Part shown: positions 35,519-49,054 of the stretch, in pieces | Position numbering within the stretch: position 1 is the first letter of the stretch | How the letters are laid out: the number at the start of each line of letters is the position of its first letter | DNA from: Rhodosorus marinus | Lineage: Eukaryota; Rhodophyta; Stylonematophyceae; Stylonematales; Stylonemataceae | Assembly: GCA_029953675.1 (NCBI GenBank) | Contig: JAMWBK010000010.1 | Coordinates: 744,001-808,000 of the forward strand | Direction: 5' to 3' | DNA: 64,000 nucleotides | Position numbers and translations under genes: made by a program | Notes under the pieces: generated by a model | Database searches by the model: none | Told to the model about the DNA's origin: nothing | Seen by the model: only the letters and a program-made list of their open reading frames with translations

Positions 35519-36605
35519 ATGGAGGCGTTTGTTGGTGGTGGTGTTCTTCCCACGCATCGGCCTGGATCGAGGACTGTTGTCTCGAGAACGGGTCGAGCGA
35601 ATGTGAGATTTTCTAGGGCTGTTAAAATGTGCGTTGAGGCGGACGCATCTTCGCCAGTTGCTGCGAGTGCCACGGAAGGAGTTACCGACTTGTACCAAGC
35701 TTTCTGGGACCATGCGGATGAGGTCATGAAATCAAAACTGCCCGACCTCGAGGACTATCCAATCCCTGAGGATTACCTGCACAAGGAGGAGATTACAGGA
35801 AAGGGGAAGAAAATGCAAAAAGTACGCACTAGATCGTTTGGTTATCGCACTCCGAAGTTGCGACAGATTAGGGCTGCCCATGTGCAAGGAGGACAGTCCT
35901 TGCAAGTTTTGAATTTCGTTATTTTTCCTGAACTGAAATACCGGGTGCCGTTCTTTGGGGCCGATTTGGTAAGCTTGAAAAGGGCCAGCTAGTCCCTCAT
36001 GTTCTTTTCTAACTCAGTTCTATGCGATTGCCTGTGCAGGTGACGCTTCCTGGAGGTCATCTCATTGCGCTCGACATGCAACCCCTTTTCCACGACGATC
36101 AGTACAAGGAAGAGTTTTACAGTGGTTTGAAGCCCATATTCGACAAATACGCGGAGCAGCTTCCCTGGGGTGGCGACTTTCCGGAGGAAGCAAAGCAGTT
36201 CTTCTCGCCATGCTTTTTGTGGACGCGCCCTGCTGAAAATGAGAAGGTCCAGAATGAGGTATTCGATGCGTTTAAGGAATACCTTGATACCTATCTTTCC
36301 ATTGTAGACGAAGCGCCGGAAATTACGGATCCGGAGGAACTAGCTCGTATCGAGAAGAGCCAGAAGGCATATCTGGCTTATCGTGCGGAGAAAGATCCCG
36401 CACGAGGAATGTTTCAGAGGTTCTATGGCCCTGAGTGGACCGAGGAGTACATTCACGGTGAGCGTTGCCCAACTCTCTGGAATCGATCATCAAGTCCTTG
36501 TCTACTTATCTGAATCACCGTGCTCTGCGACTAGGATTTCTGTTCGACCTGGAGGCAAAGATCGAAGACGGCAGCTATGTTCTTCCGCTCGAGAGAACGA
36601 ACTAG
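35519..36605 (+). CDS. pebB: Phycoerythrobilin:ferredoxin oxidoreductase (PebB-type bilin reductase), plastid-targeted
   Basis: Three exons (35519-35968, 36040-36457, 36535-36605) give 312 residues. About 55 N-terminal residues look like a transit peptide: [20 protein letters not shown], Arg/Ser-rich, with Phe near the start and no signal-peptide core. The bilin reductase core shows [40 protein letters not shown] (across intron 1), [20 protein letters not shown] and [20 protein letters not shown]. The [12 protein letters not shown] spacing and the LPxGGxxPEEA block match PebB rather than PebA or PcyA in my recollection of cyanobacterial proteins. PebB reduces 15,16-dihydrobiliverdin to phycoerythrobilin, using ferredoxin. 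HY2-type activity on biliverdin is the alternative. The gene supports a phycobilin-containing alga. Confidence 0.88.
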
Positions 36606-38629
36606 CCTCCTCTCAAGGGGAGCACTGTACCATGGCAATGAAACAATCGAAGGGCAAGCACACTCCAGCTAGTTTCCGTGGTGCTTGAGGGCAGTTAGGG
36701 ACTGATGAACCCATGCCTACGCAGACGGGTCCGGGAGTGTCCTCGTAGTTTTACTAAAAAGGTTTACTACTGAAGATTTCCAGAATTACTCTCACGCAAG
36801 ACTGGATTGGCAAGATGCCGACGTGCAAGGCTGAGTTGACACGAATAAATGATGATGGTGATTAGTGGGAGAAACTGTCAACCTGGCGCTAGAACAAGTA
36901 CGATGCTCGTGGATTCGCGCCAATGGTCCACAACAGGATGACGAAGAGCTTCATCCCCCCGACCACCTATGCCAGTCTCGTGCCCTCGAAGGGCAGCGCA
37001 TTTTTGTTTTTTTTTTGGCAATTGACTCTTGAAATGAAATCGGATACAACACCAGCCAAGCCAGGGTTTTTGCGGGCGCTGCAACATAGGTGCGAGAGCC
37101 GACCCTCCGGTATTGTGGGAAACCGATGGCGATCGAAATTCATTGTACCCAAGCACGTTGGCTTGTTCCATATTAGAACTAATGGATCGTGTTCCACCAG
37201 CCAGGACATCCTCCCTTTTCGCACCCCTGAGAGAGGCGCGTCAGCATGTCTTTGTTCACAGCCACGAGCTGTCACGCAACTTTGTCCAGATGTGTCTGCA
37301 TCTGGTAAGCACATCCGGGCGAAGACAGAACCGGACTCCTCCTCAACCAGGAACGCCCTTGGCGACGAAATCCCGCATCTGGATCCTTCCGTGTCGATCA
37401 CCAACCTCCCAAGGGAAGCTCCTGACCAATGTACTAACCAGTACGTGATTCGGCGCATCGGGTAATCGCCAAAGCTCGGGGGGAGAATCATTGATTTTTC
37501 AATCGAAAACGACAGTATTTTTAGTTTCTTATTTCGAAGTATGTTTCTCTTCGGAGGCTACTAAATCCCCCCTTGGTGAAACACCTAATCATACTTCGTA
37601 TTGGCAAACTGGAAGTAGAAAAACAGTAGTAGCTAGTAGTTACTAGTACCAACTCACCCACTTCAATTTGCAAGTGGAATTAGATTTATATCTCAAACGT
37701 TGTTCCCCCGTCGAAGTTTTAAAGCATTGTTCCCCTTGTTTTTGGAGCTTATAAATAAAACATAAGATTCATAACGCTTCTGGTCGTAAGTTAAGTAAAA
37801 ATGGCGTATATCTGCGTAAATCCGTTGGATACAAAAGAAACTAAGGATTTTCTTTACGAGAGATATATTTCGAGCGAGTTAATTGGTAGATTATATATTG
37901 TTTATTTTTTAAATTTTGGTACAAGAGAAACGAAAGGGTGTGAATGAGTTCAAAAACAAGGGCTCCACGTGCATAGCCAACGTCAGGCCACCCCCTTCCC
38001 CCTCCCCCCTTGGCCCCCCCTAAATCCCAAATTCTACGAAATGCAGTCTTAACGCTACTCTTTCAAGGCATCCAAATAATGTACCGGCTACAATACAAAA
38101 AATTGAATTGTATTAATAATATCTTATATATATATATATAGCAACCTTCACCATACATTTTCGTTCACAGAGGGGGGTGGGTGACTTCATATTGTTCAAC
38201 AAATTCGAACGATTTATATCCATAAAACGAGGATAGTACACATGCCTTGGACAAGCTGTCGACAAGAAAAATCGAATCAGAGTAATAATAGAGTATACAA
38301 AAAGCCCGTCCCGGGGTATTCTTCGTTGGCAGGGACCGGGGGAGGGGGGGGTGATAGTATATGGTAGTCACCCTATCGCTCGAATTATATCCATTAAACG
38401 AGAATACTACGCTTCCTTAAAAAGGACGAGCTGTCCTAATTGTTTTTCTGGATACTAAGAAACCGGTGGAAGTTATTGAAAAGTTTCTCCACCAGCGGAT
38501 TTGATAGCCTTGGATTATGAGCGATTTCATATGATTTCTTGTTGTTTCAAGAGAGGGGGGGGGGTGGTGGTGGGTGGGCGAAAAAGTTTGATATCTGATG
38601 GGAAGAAAGGGGGTATGATTATTTTTAAT

Positions 38630-38660
<31 letters not shown>

Positions 38661-39184
38661 GGTAGTGGTAGTTTTTGAGATAGAAGAAGCATCTATTTGG
38701 GGTGATAGAAGAAGTATATATTTGAGGTGATCGAAGGAGGCAGCAGCCTCACAGCTTTGTTTGAGGAGGAATTTTGGAATGTGTGTTTAAAGGGAGGGTT
38801 AGGGATCTGCTGGTAATGGTGTGGAGAAAGAGGAGAAGGAGGAGGAGTGCTGTCTGTTAAGAGTTTTTGTTGTTGTTGTTGTTGGTTGTGTGTATTTTTG
38901 TGTTTGTGTGAGAGTTGGTGAGATTGAAAAAAGTTAAGAGGGTTTTTTGGGAGTTAAAAAAGTAGATGTTTGTCGGTGGAGCCTCTTAGGGTGCCTGTGG
39001 TTTGTTTGTTTTTTGCCGGGGTGGTTGTTGAGGTGTGTGCCCTTGGGTGCGGGGGTCTTGGTCCATTGGTTGCTGTTTTTGAAGACAAGAAGGATTGTAA
39101 AGAACGATTTCTAGGAGGATGTTGAGCAAAGCGGCGGATGAGTGAGAGTGTTATGGAATTTAGCAGTTGTTCTATAAAGCTGGG
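36606..39184. other. 2.6-kb intergenic region
   Basis: A candidate polyadenylation signal for the bilin reductase gene (AATAAA) is at 36844-36849. From 36923 to 37491 both strands are open for about 170-180 codons in overlapping frames; neither looks like a known protein. From 37500 to 38160 the DNA is AT-rich. Two diverged repeats follow at about 38165-38440, then a (TTG)n tract at 38630-38660 and a shorter one at 38866-38884. The end is G/T-rich and probably the promoter and 5' UTR of the RING gene. Confidence 0.4.
38630..38660. repeat. (TTG)n microsatellite
   Basis: About ten uninterrupted TTG triplets. A second shorter GTT run lies at about 38866-38884. Both are in the interval upstream of the PA-TM-RING gene. 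Confidence 0.9.
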
Positions 39185-40810
39185 ATGTTTGCCCGTAAGG
39201 AATTAGGAGGAGGGGCCTGGCTGGTCCTGGTTTATGTATTGTTGTGCGGAGTACAGGATGTTAGGTCACTTTTCATTGAAGGCGTCGATGGGATAAGACC
39301 AACTCTCTACCATCATGTCCTGGAAAATGTCGGGTGGGCACGGTCATACGATTATTTTATTAGGGCCAATGCAACCCTCATGACCAACATGGACCCATGC
39401 AAGGAACTTCAGAATCCACAGGTATACAAGGAAACGTTTTTGGTTTACGACAACGCGATGGAGTCTGAGGAGTGCACCGAATTCGTAAGTTTTGAAAACG
39501 GCAATTTTTGTTTCCCTCCAGAAGGGTTGGTATCGCAACCCCGAACTCAACTGAACGTTATGGAATAATTCATTTCTCTCACAGATGTTGACAGAGGCAG
39601 AGAACATTGGGGCAGCAGGGGTGTTGATGTGGTCATCCAAATTGCAGGGCAACTGGAATAGAAGCGTGACCGTAAGCACACGAGGTATATGCTCGATAAT
39701 ATTTTGCAACGAGCTTATCGAAACTTTTCCTACTCAGGTTTCAATTCCAGTGGCGTGGACTCAGCCACGATTTGTCCGGCAAGCACAGAGAGTAATCGAG
39801 AAACAGGGGTATGTGACTGTCGTTCTGGACAACAGGGGGGAGGAGTCGTGGAATGGTACAGGTATGTGCGGTGGACGATTCGACTTGTGTCCTGAGAACG
39901 TTCTCAAGAAGGTTTGGTCGTTGTTGGCTTATTTAATCGCTTATGATCCTTCGTTTATTGGGTTGTTTCGTAGCACTCACGAGAGTCTGGCAACCAATTT
40001 TCAGCCTCGTCCGGTATGCAATATGTACGTTGAGCAAGATATCCCTGGACCACCTGTGCGAGCCAAGTGTTCTCTGCCCCATGTCGCTAACTGTTTCACT
40101 TGTTTGTGTATTGATAGTTGCTGTGGTTTGGGCTACGGTCATGCTGCTCCTGGCGAATCTGTGCTCGTTCATGTATAGTAGAGTTCGAGAATGGTTCGCG
40201 ACAAGATGGAGACTGCGTAGAATAAATCGGCTTCCATTCAAACAGTATGCTCCTGGACGAACGGAGGAGGAGGAAGCCTGTGTGATTTGCTTGGAGGACT
40301 TTCAACGAGGGGACAAGGTCAACGTGTTCCCGTGCACTCATATTTTTCATCGTAAGTATATTCGGCTGAGTTGACAGATGAGATGTACCCTTACAGAGTT
40401 GAAGTAACTTACGAACTACTTGCTTTGTTTTCTCTTACAAAGGAGATTGTATTATTACATGGTTGGTAGAAAGCCAGCTTTGTCCAGTTTGCAAGCGCGA
40501 CGTATTTGGTACTACTGCGGAACTGGAATGTGCTGTTAGTGCACAGGAACAGCTCAGTGAAGAGGACGACCCAGCCGAAGCGGCAAGCGTGCCTGAGGAC
40601 GATATTCCTCAAAGGGAACGACGAAGGAGACGCAGTCAATACCGCTCTGTCCAGCGGGTCGACGTGGAAGACTCGGAATCAGATGGAGCATCGGAGGGAA
40701 CGCCGGAGGGAAATCGAAGGAAACGAAGAGATTATGTTACTGTAGACATCGAGGATCCTGCGGTCGAGGAGGAAGAGGTGGTGGTGACCAGCTCCGTCTC
40801 CACCTCGTGA
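39185..40810 (+). CDS. PA-TM-RING E3 ubiquitin ligase / RMR-type receptor
   Basis: Five exons (39185-39484, 39585-39671, 39738-39861, 39974-40351, 40443-40810) give 418 residues. An N-terminal signal peptide (AWLVLVYVLLCGVQDVRS) precedes a lumenal protease-associated domain with GAAGVLMWSSK and VSIPVAWTQPRF. A transmembrane helix VSLVCVLIVAVVWATVMLLL is followed by a basic stop-transfer segment. The RING-H2 finger ACVICLEDFQRGDKVNVFPC continues THIFHRDC (across intron 4) and CPVCKRD, so all eight zinc ligands are present. The tail is acidic and Arg-rich. Relatives work in endosomes or vacuoles as E3 ligases or vacuolar sorting receptors. A candidate polyadenylation signal AATAAA is at 40866-40871. 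It is convergent with the BSD gene. Confidence 0.85.
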
Positions 40811-41107
40811 GCTGGAGTACGAATGACGCGTACCCTTGCGGTGGTGGCCGTTCATATATTTCATGAATAAAATATGCTATAGGGCGCAAGGCTTTATTAT
40901 ACAAGGAGCCCGAGAAAGGGAAAGAGCTGACCTCGCCCACAACTACTGCTCGTACCAGTCTCCTTCCCAGAATTATAGCTGTCCTTTGCAAAGTCATTCT
41001 TGGATTGGTCGGTCAGAGGGGAGTAAAACTTCTGTGCACACCCTTTGTCTGCTTTGTTAACAGGAACGAATCGCTTCGGAGCGGGATAAGACGCAAGAGG
41101 ATGGTAC

Positions 41108-42543
41108 TCAGTCGTCGAAAATCTTATCTATCTCCTCATCCCAGTTCCGCTTCTGACTCGCGGGAGGTTCTGAAGTTGAAGTGGCGCCCTTGACATCCGC
41201 AGAAGACGGCTGCTCGACCACCTGTATTTCAACACCGTCACATAGCTGTCGCCCTGCGGGATTGAAATGTTTCGACAAGAACTTCAGGACCACGTTCAAC
41301 ACTTGGTGAGAGCGGTTTCGTGCTACCGTACTTAAGCGATCTACGTGGAAGAAATACTCGTCCCAGAACGCGCCCTCAGACAGAGCGCTTGGCACAAGCT
41401 CCGTCCTCAGCTCTCTCAAGTTCGGATCCGCATTAAGAGAACCTCGCGCATGCTTACCATCCTTCGCGTACTCAAACTTGAACTCGTTCTTCTTCGCTAG
41501 TCCTGCACCGGGAACTGCCATTAGCTTCATCCGCGAGAACTATTGTCCGTTGGAAAATACGATTTCGGATTTAAATACTCACCACTGAAGAACAGTTCGG
41601 TCCTCCGAGTTTCTGAATATATGCTGTCCGCGACAATCTTCATCATTTCATTCTCAAGTGCCATTGAATGTTCCGCCTCCGCTTCGGGCAGGTCGTTCCA
41701 AGGGGCAACATCTTCACCTTCCCACGCTAGTGTCTCTTCTTCTCCTTGAGTAAACACGACTTCTGGGACCTGGTTCGCTAGGGTTTTCGCGTTCTGCACA
41801 ACAAGGACGTTTGGTGTTAGGGTTGCGAGGAGGAAGCGCCGGTGTTAACAACGAGCTCTAGGAACTATTATCTTATGACGCACTGCCAACAGGGATTGTG
41901 CGCCCTTCTCAAGAGCAGACTCGTCCACATTCATGGATTGCAAAGCCGTGCTCAGGGCGCTCGCTGCTGATTTTCCAACGATGTCCATGTTCTCCTGCAC
42001 CTTTCGAGCATCCATGTTGTCTATCGATTCCGTAACGCTCCTTGCAGAAGGGAAGAGAGCCCTTGCGCATGAGAGAAATTGGGCGGAAGCATAGAGAATC
42101 GGGAAGGCAGATTCGGCGTACTTGATTACTCCGGACAGGAACTCGTCAGTTCTTCCTCCATCCTTGGTTTTCATCAGCGACGCATCAGCGCTTGGCTCGT
42201 CTTGAGGCGACGCATTCGGAATGACTCCTGTGAATTCTGATTCTAAGAATTCCGGCTGTAATTCTCGTGGTAGATCCGAATCCTCAAGACCGTCCGATAT
42301 TGCTTCAAAATTTTTCGTCAAGCTCGACATAAAGGTATTCCATCCCCCTAGAACTGCCGTTGTTGCCGATTGTACAGTAGGCCCAGCCGTTCTCGCTGCA
42401 CTGGATCCTTCGATACTCCCGCTACCTCCAGTCTTACTATCCGATGTTTCCGACGCAGATTGCGTTTGATGTTGGTTGACGCCTGTGTTCTCGTCGTCAA
42501 GAACCGTCTCCTGACTCTTCGACTGTTTCCCTACGGACGCCAT
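41108..42543 (-). CDS. BSD-domain protein
   Basis: Three exons (42543-41884, 41793-41583, 41514-41108) give 425 residues. The N-terminal half is Ser/Thr/Gln-rich with helical stretches such as LGGWNTFMSSLTKNFEAISD, followed by acidic EGEDVAPWNDLPEAEAE. The BSD domain near the C-terminal third reads NADPNLRELRTELVPSALSE then GAFWDEYFFHVDRL, with the conserved Phe-Trp pair and the usual Leu/Pro spacing. The architecture (N-terminal helices, central BSD, short tail with KRNWDEEIDKIFDD) resembles BSDC1/SYAP1-type proteins rather than TFIIH p62. Their function is poorly known. For exon 3 the acceptor that keeps phase lies just after an in-frame ATG, so the long open frame starting there is misleading. 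The start ATG 42543 lies below a frame that opens further upstream. Confidence 0.78.
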
Positions 42544-43759
42544 CCTCCCTCCTTCAAAAAAACAAACAAACAAACAACCCACTCCTAAAACCCCCCACCC
42601 CCGCAGAAGCACGGATCTTTGCTCAGCCGTCAAAAACAAAACTCCACCAAACTCATAAGAATCTCACCATACGTCTGGCTAATCTCTTGCCAGTTTCCAA
42701 ACCAAAGCCAAGAAAAAATTCTGTGACAGAGAGAACCCAAAGCTATCGCAGAAAAAGAAATCCTACCATAGAACTGTGCAGCCTCTAAAAAAAGAAAAAT
42801 CAAGAAGAAGAAAAAAAAGCATATAAAACTTGTTCCCTGCCACCTCTCACCGTCCTCCTTCCCCAACACCCTTTTACCACACACCCTACAGCGCACCTGC
42901 ATCCTCTGCCTCCATCCGGTGATTTCCGTTCAATATCCCAAAGGTGCTCAAAGCAAAGGAGTTCTATATCAGGACAGGTGACGCCCCCCTTTTCTAACCT
43001 TTTCAGAATCCCGGTAGGTTGCAACATATATTTTGTTTTCCAAACAAAATTCAGGGATTAAAAGTTAATATAGACTAAACAGAAAATTGGGTTTTTTACC
43101 AAGTGCGAAATTAATTTAAAGAAATGGGAGGTTCGGTATTGCTGATTGGATTAATAGATTTTCTTGTGAACGTTCATTGGTTTAAATTTTTCCCGGGAAA
43201 AAATAGAAATAGCTGTTAATCCACGGCGTGGATGGGTCACTCCATCTTGTCCTCCATCGCTCTCTTTCGTGACCCGGCAAAGTCCCCTTCAACCCCTGCG
43301 GTATCTGGCTTGTTTGTTACCGCTTTGCGGAAAGAGTTTTTTAAAAACAATTTACTGAACGGAATCGAATCACATTTTACAAAAGGGGAGGGGGTTATTT
43401 TGAAGGTACTTCACAAGATAATGAAATTGCAAAGAAAAATATTTCTGAGGCATATTTTAAAACGCTATTTTACTTCTTATTTAAGAAATTCAATAGTTGA
43501 TGACCGTGTATTTTACAGAGAAAAAGTTTGGGTATGGACTTTTCCTTTAACATTATTTATGCTCATAATGGGAGTTTTCTCTCTGAATGAATGGGAAACG
43601 CGGCTTCTCTTAGTATATGAAGAGGGAGCGATCAACTGAGGTCTTGGGGAAGGGGAAGGGAAGGGTTTGGGGGAGGGTGGAGACGCTATAGGTATTTAGC
43701 AGTTGTTGTAGTGGATACGATGAAGATAAACTAGACACTTGGTGTGTGCTCCTTTTTGT
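42544..43759. other. Divergent intergenic region
   Basis: Promoter side of both the BSD gene (-) and DHFR-TS (+). It has C/A-rich DNA at 42550-42860 and AT-rich DNA at 43020-43210. A 135-codon AT-rich plus frame (43232-43639) encodes basic helices and a hydrophobic stretch (WTFPLTLFMLIMGVFS); no family is recognised and codon composition differs from neighbouring genes, so it is not called. Confidence 0.35.
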
Positions 43760-45881
<2,122 letters not shown>

Positions 45882-46388
45882 ACTTCTTGCTTAGGTTTGA
45901 AGAAATGCTGGCTGCCCCTTCGTGACATGTGTTGTTTGTCCTGGTGAAGACTGATAGAACTCCGTAAATTAAAACTCGCTTTCCCCCTTACAAAATCTCA
46001 AACGACCTCCGTCGGACAAGCAGCATGTACCATATAACATATTAACAGTCAGCCCATCCTTGGTGTCCCTAAATATTTGCAGCAATTGTAATTTAAGAGT
46101 CACTGTCCACAGATCAAAAGTAGGACCACACCAGGCCTCTGAAACCGTTATTTTGAGGCCTTTCAAATTCTAAGCATCTTGACAAAATTTTATGCCTCTA
46201 GATGACCCCGCATGGGTCCACTGGGAAGCATTGTATGATGACACTTAACGTGTGTTTCGAGCAAATTTTTTTCGAGGTCAGAAACCATTGTCTTCAGCGG
46301 CTGTGAGGATTCAAAAATGGCGACGGGATGGACGCGTGCAACGACGGATGGGTTCTGGCTATGAACTCATAAGGATATTCTAAGAATA
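45882..46388. other. Short intergenic
   Basis: About 500 bp between two plus-strand genes, holding the 3' UTR of DHFR-TS and the promoter of the radical SAM gene. No gene-like sequence or repeat is seen. Confidence 0.45.
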
Positions 46389-48729
46389 ATGGAGGAGTGC
46401 AGGAGTGAAAGTGGCTGGAGCATGATGACGAGTGTGTGCTTCCTGTCTAGCCCAGTGGCTCCGGCTCGAGCTGGTGCGACGAAGCAGGGAAGGAGCCGAA
46501 CTCCGGCTCGGATGTCAGTACCAATGTCGCAGAGGGCAAAGAACATGCAATCGTTTCGAGCGGATGAGAAGCTTCTGTTTACGCCCAACGTTGGAGCTGG
46601 GAGAACGGATTTTGAGGGGGAAAGTGTCCGTGTGGTATACGCATATCCCAACCAGTACGCGGTGGGGATTTGCTCCCTAGGGTATCAGGTAAGCATTCCT
46701 CCCCAGCCGGGCCCCAGATCTTTCGAGAATTTTTCTGTCCTTTTTTATTAAGATGTGCTCCCTGCCGCCCCTCCCCCCCGCGCAAGATTGTGTGGGCTAC
46801 GATAAGTGATCTACCTGGAGTCTCAGTGAGCAGGATGTTCACAAACGCGAGTGAGATGCTACCAAGCAAGATCGACCTTTTAGGATTTTCAATGTCATGG
46901 GAGCTGGATTTCCCGGGCCTTTTTGAAAGCCTGTCCGTATTGGACGTCCCGAGACGGTCTTCTGAAAGAAGCGTTGACGATCCGATAGTTTTCGGCGGCG
47001 GGCCAGTCTTAACTGCAAACGCAGAGCCATTCGTGAGTTTTTGCGAAGTAGACACAGAGAAGGTGACTGAATTCGGGCCTTCCTCTGAAGCTGTGGAATG
47101 AAAACTGTTCTGAAAAAACGACAGGCTGACTTCTTCGACGTCATCCTAGTCGGAGATGGCGAAGAACTACTCGAAGAGTTCATTTCTGAGTGGCAGAAAT
47201 TGAAAGGCTTGAATATCAGTCGTTTGGAGGCCTTAACCCGTCTTGCCGCAACAGTAGAAGGGACTTATGTGCCAGAATTGTATGAGGTTGAGTATGAATG
47301 CGCCGATGGTCCAGTGAGGTCCGTTAAACCGGTCTCTTCGGACGTTCCCTCAGTGGTCAAGAAGAGAACGTTTCGTAGTAAAACTCTGGCCGCGTCAACC
47401 GTGATAACTCCAATGTAAGCGTCTGCTTTCTTCAATGAATTTGAACCCTCCTTGCGTTTCTTCAAGGAATTTAGACCCTCCTCCGTACTTCTTACTGCCT
47501 TGCTTGTTTAGATCAGCATGGGAGAATATACATATGGTAGAGGCCGTGAGAAGCTGTCCTGAGATGTGTAGGTTTTGCCTTGCAAGCTATTCTACTCTCC
47601 CCTTCAGATCTGCGTCAATAGAAGAGGGTTTGATACCAGCCATTGAACGAGGTCTTGAGGTGAGAAAGACTTGTTGTCGATGAATGCTTGTGGGTGTTAC
47701 CTCCACCGGATTTGGAGTGAGCTGACTGGAGCCCATTTCACTTTATTAACGGTATTGAATTAGCACACGCGACGGATTGGTATTCTTGGTGCGTCCGTGA
47801 CCCAACATCCACAATTTGACGAGCTCGTCGACAGACTGTCGGATAAAAAGTACGACGATGTAAGAATATCGCTCTCGTCCGTAAGGACGAACTCTGTCAC
47901 GGAGAAACTAGCTCGGATGCTCTCAACGCATGATTCTCGATCCATCACTGTCGCGGTGGAGAGCGGAAGCGAGCGTTTGAGAAAAGTTATCAATAAGAAA
48001 CTTGAAAATGATCAGATTGTGGAGGCTGCTCGCGTCGCTCAGATTGGAGGTTTGCGCCCAATACCTTGATTCTGGCTTAAGATGTGAAGCTCAAAAGCTG
48101 AGCAATCTGATCTCTCCAACAGGTCTGTCCTCAATGAAGTTGTACGGCATGGCTGGACTGCCGAGCGAGAGTATGGATGACGTCGAGGAGACCCTAGAAA
48201 TGTTCAGAAAACTCAAGTCTGAGTCTGCGAAGCTGAAGAGCAGTTTCCGCTTCACGTTCGGATGCTCCACCTTTGTACCAAAGGCACATACTCCCTTTCA
48301 GTGGTTCCCAGTCAGGAAAGACTCCGATAAGAAATTGAAATACTTGGACAAAGAATTGAGGAAAATTGGTGTAGATTTTAGACCAGAGTCGTACAAGTGG
48401 TCAGTCATCCAGGTAAGAATCCTCCCCTTGAACCAAGAACCGTGAGGTCGCTCCTCAATGGACCTTAAAATTTGGGTTTTGAGCAGGCCCTTATCTCGCG
48501 TGGGGATAGGCGAGTGTCGATGGTCCTGGAGAAAGCTGCAGAGTATGGAGGCAGCCAGGGAAGTATTAAGCGGGCCATGAAGGACTTGAAAGGCAAGCTT
48601 CCTCCGCTTGAGTACTACGCACACGAGGAGTGGGACATAAGCACCTGCTTGCCCTGGTCTGCGGTGCAAATGAGCTTGTCAGACAACCTCTTGAGGGACC
48701 ACCGGGAACAGGCGATGAGCCTCGTTTAA
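46389..48729 (+). CDS. Radical SAM protein, possibly with a B12-binding-like N-terminal domain
   Basis: Seven exons (46389-46688, 46787-47032, 47125-47414, 47512-47659, 47764-48049, 48123-48412, 48487-48729) join in phase to 600 residues. After a leader of about 60 residues rich in Ser, Arg and Ala there is a Rossmann-like region (VRVVYAYPNQYAVGICSLGY, IDLLGFSMSWELDFPGLFES, PIVFGGGPVLTANAEPFADF). The radical SAM cluster motif Cx3Cx2C is VRSCPEMCRFCLAS near residue 340, followed by RISLSSVRTNSVTEKLARML and the SAM-contact strand SITVAVESGSERLRKVINKK. The pattern matches bacterial and cyanobacterial proteins of the B12-binding-domain/Elp3-like radical SAM class whose substrate is unknown; sulfur insertion or methylation is possible. 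The leader may be a plastid transit peptide. Confidence 0.82.
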
Positions 48730-49054
48730 ATACAAATCCTAGTTAATGTTTAGTTGATTATAGCTTTTTATCTTGTTGCGGTTTTTTGTTTTGATACATA
48801 ACTTGGGTAGCGGATAACTTCTTCTAGTATATATTAACACGTCAACATCAACACATTAGTCACCTCAAGCGATGATCCCCGTCGACTACCCATCAGCTTC
48901 CGACAGACGACGATCGCCACGGGCGCTGGCGACAGAGTTCGCTCCCAAGATGATAAGCACCGCATCCCCATTCATTCGGACGGCTGACCATCGCAAACCT
49001 TCGTATCCTTCAAGACTCAACTCGTACCAGAAGGTCCTGTCCTTCCAGTTAGCT
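48730..49054. other. Short intergenic between convergent genes
   Basis: About 325 bp that must hold the 3' UTRs of the radical SAM gene (+) and the zinc-finger gene (-). Nothing else is seen. Confidence 0.45.

Noticed and set aside
36923-37491. Overlapping ORFs of about 180 (+) and 174 (-) codons
   Set aside because: Both strands are open over the same DNA; neither translation shows a known motif, domain or targeting signal, and there are no neighbouring exons.
40016-40123. Possible extra intron within exon 4 of the PA-TM-RING gene (GTATGC...GATAG)
   Set aside because: Removing it breaks the frame and deletes the start of the transmembrane helix, while reading through gives a good membrane segment.
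43232-43639. 135-codon AT-rich ORF with a hydrophobic segment
   Set aside because: Composition is unlike neighbouring genes, it lies in the AT-rich promoter region of DHFR-TS, and no family is recognised.
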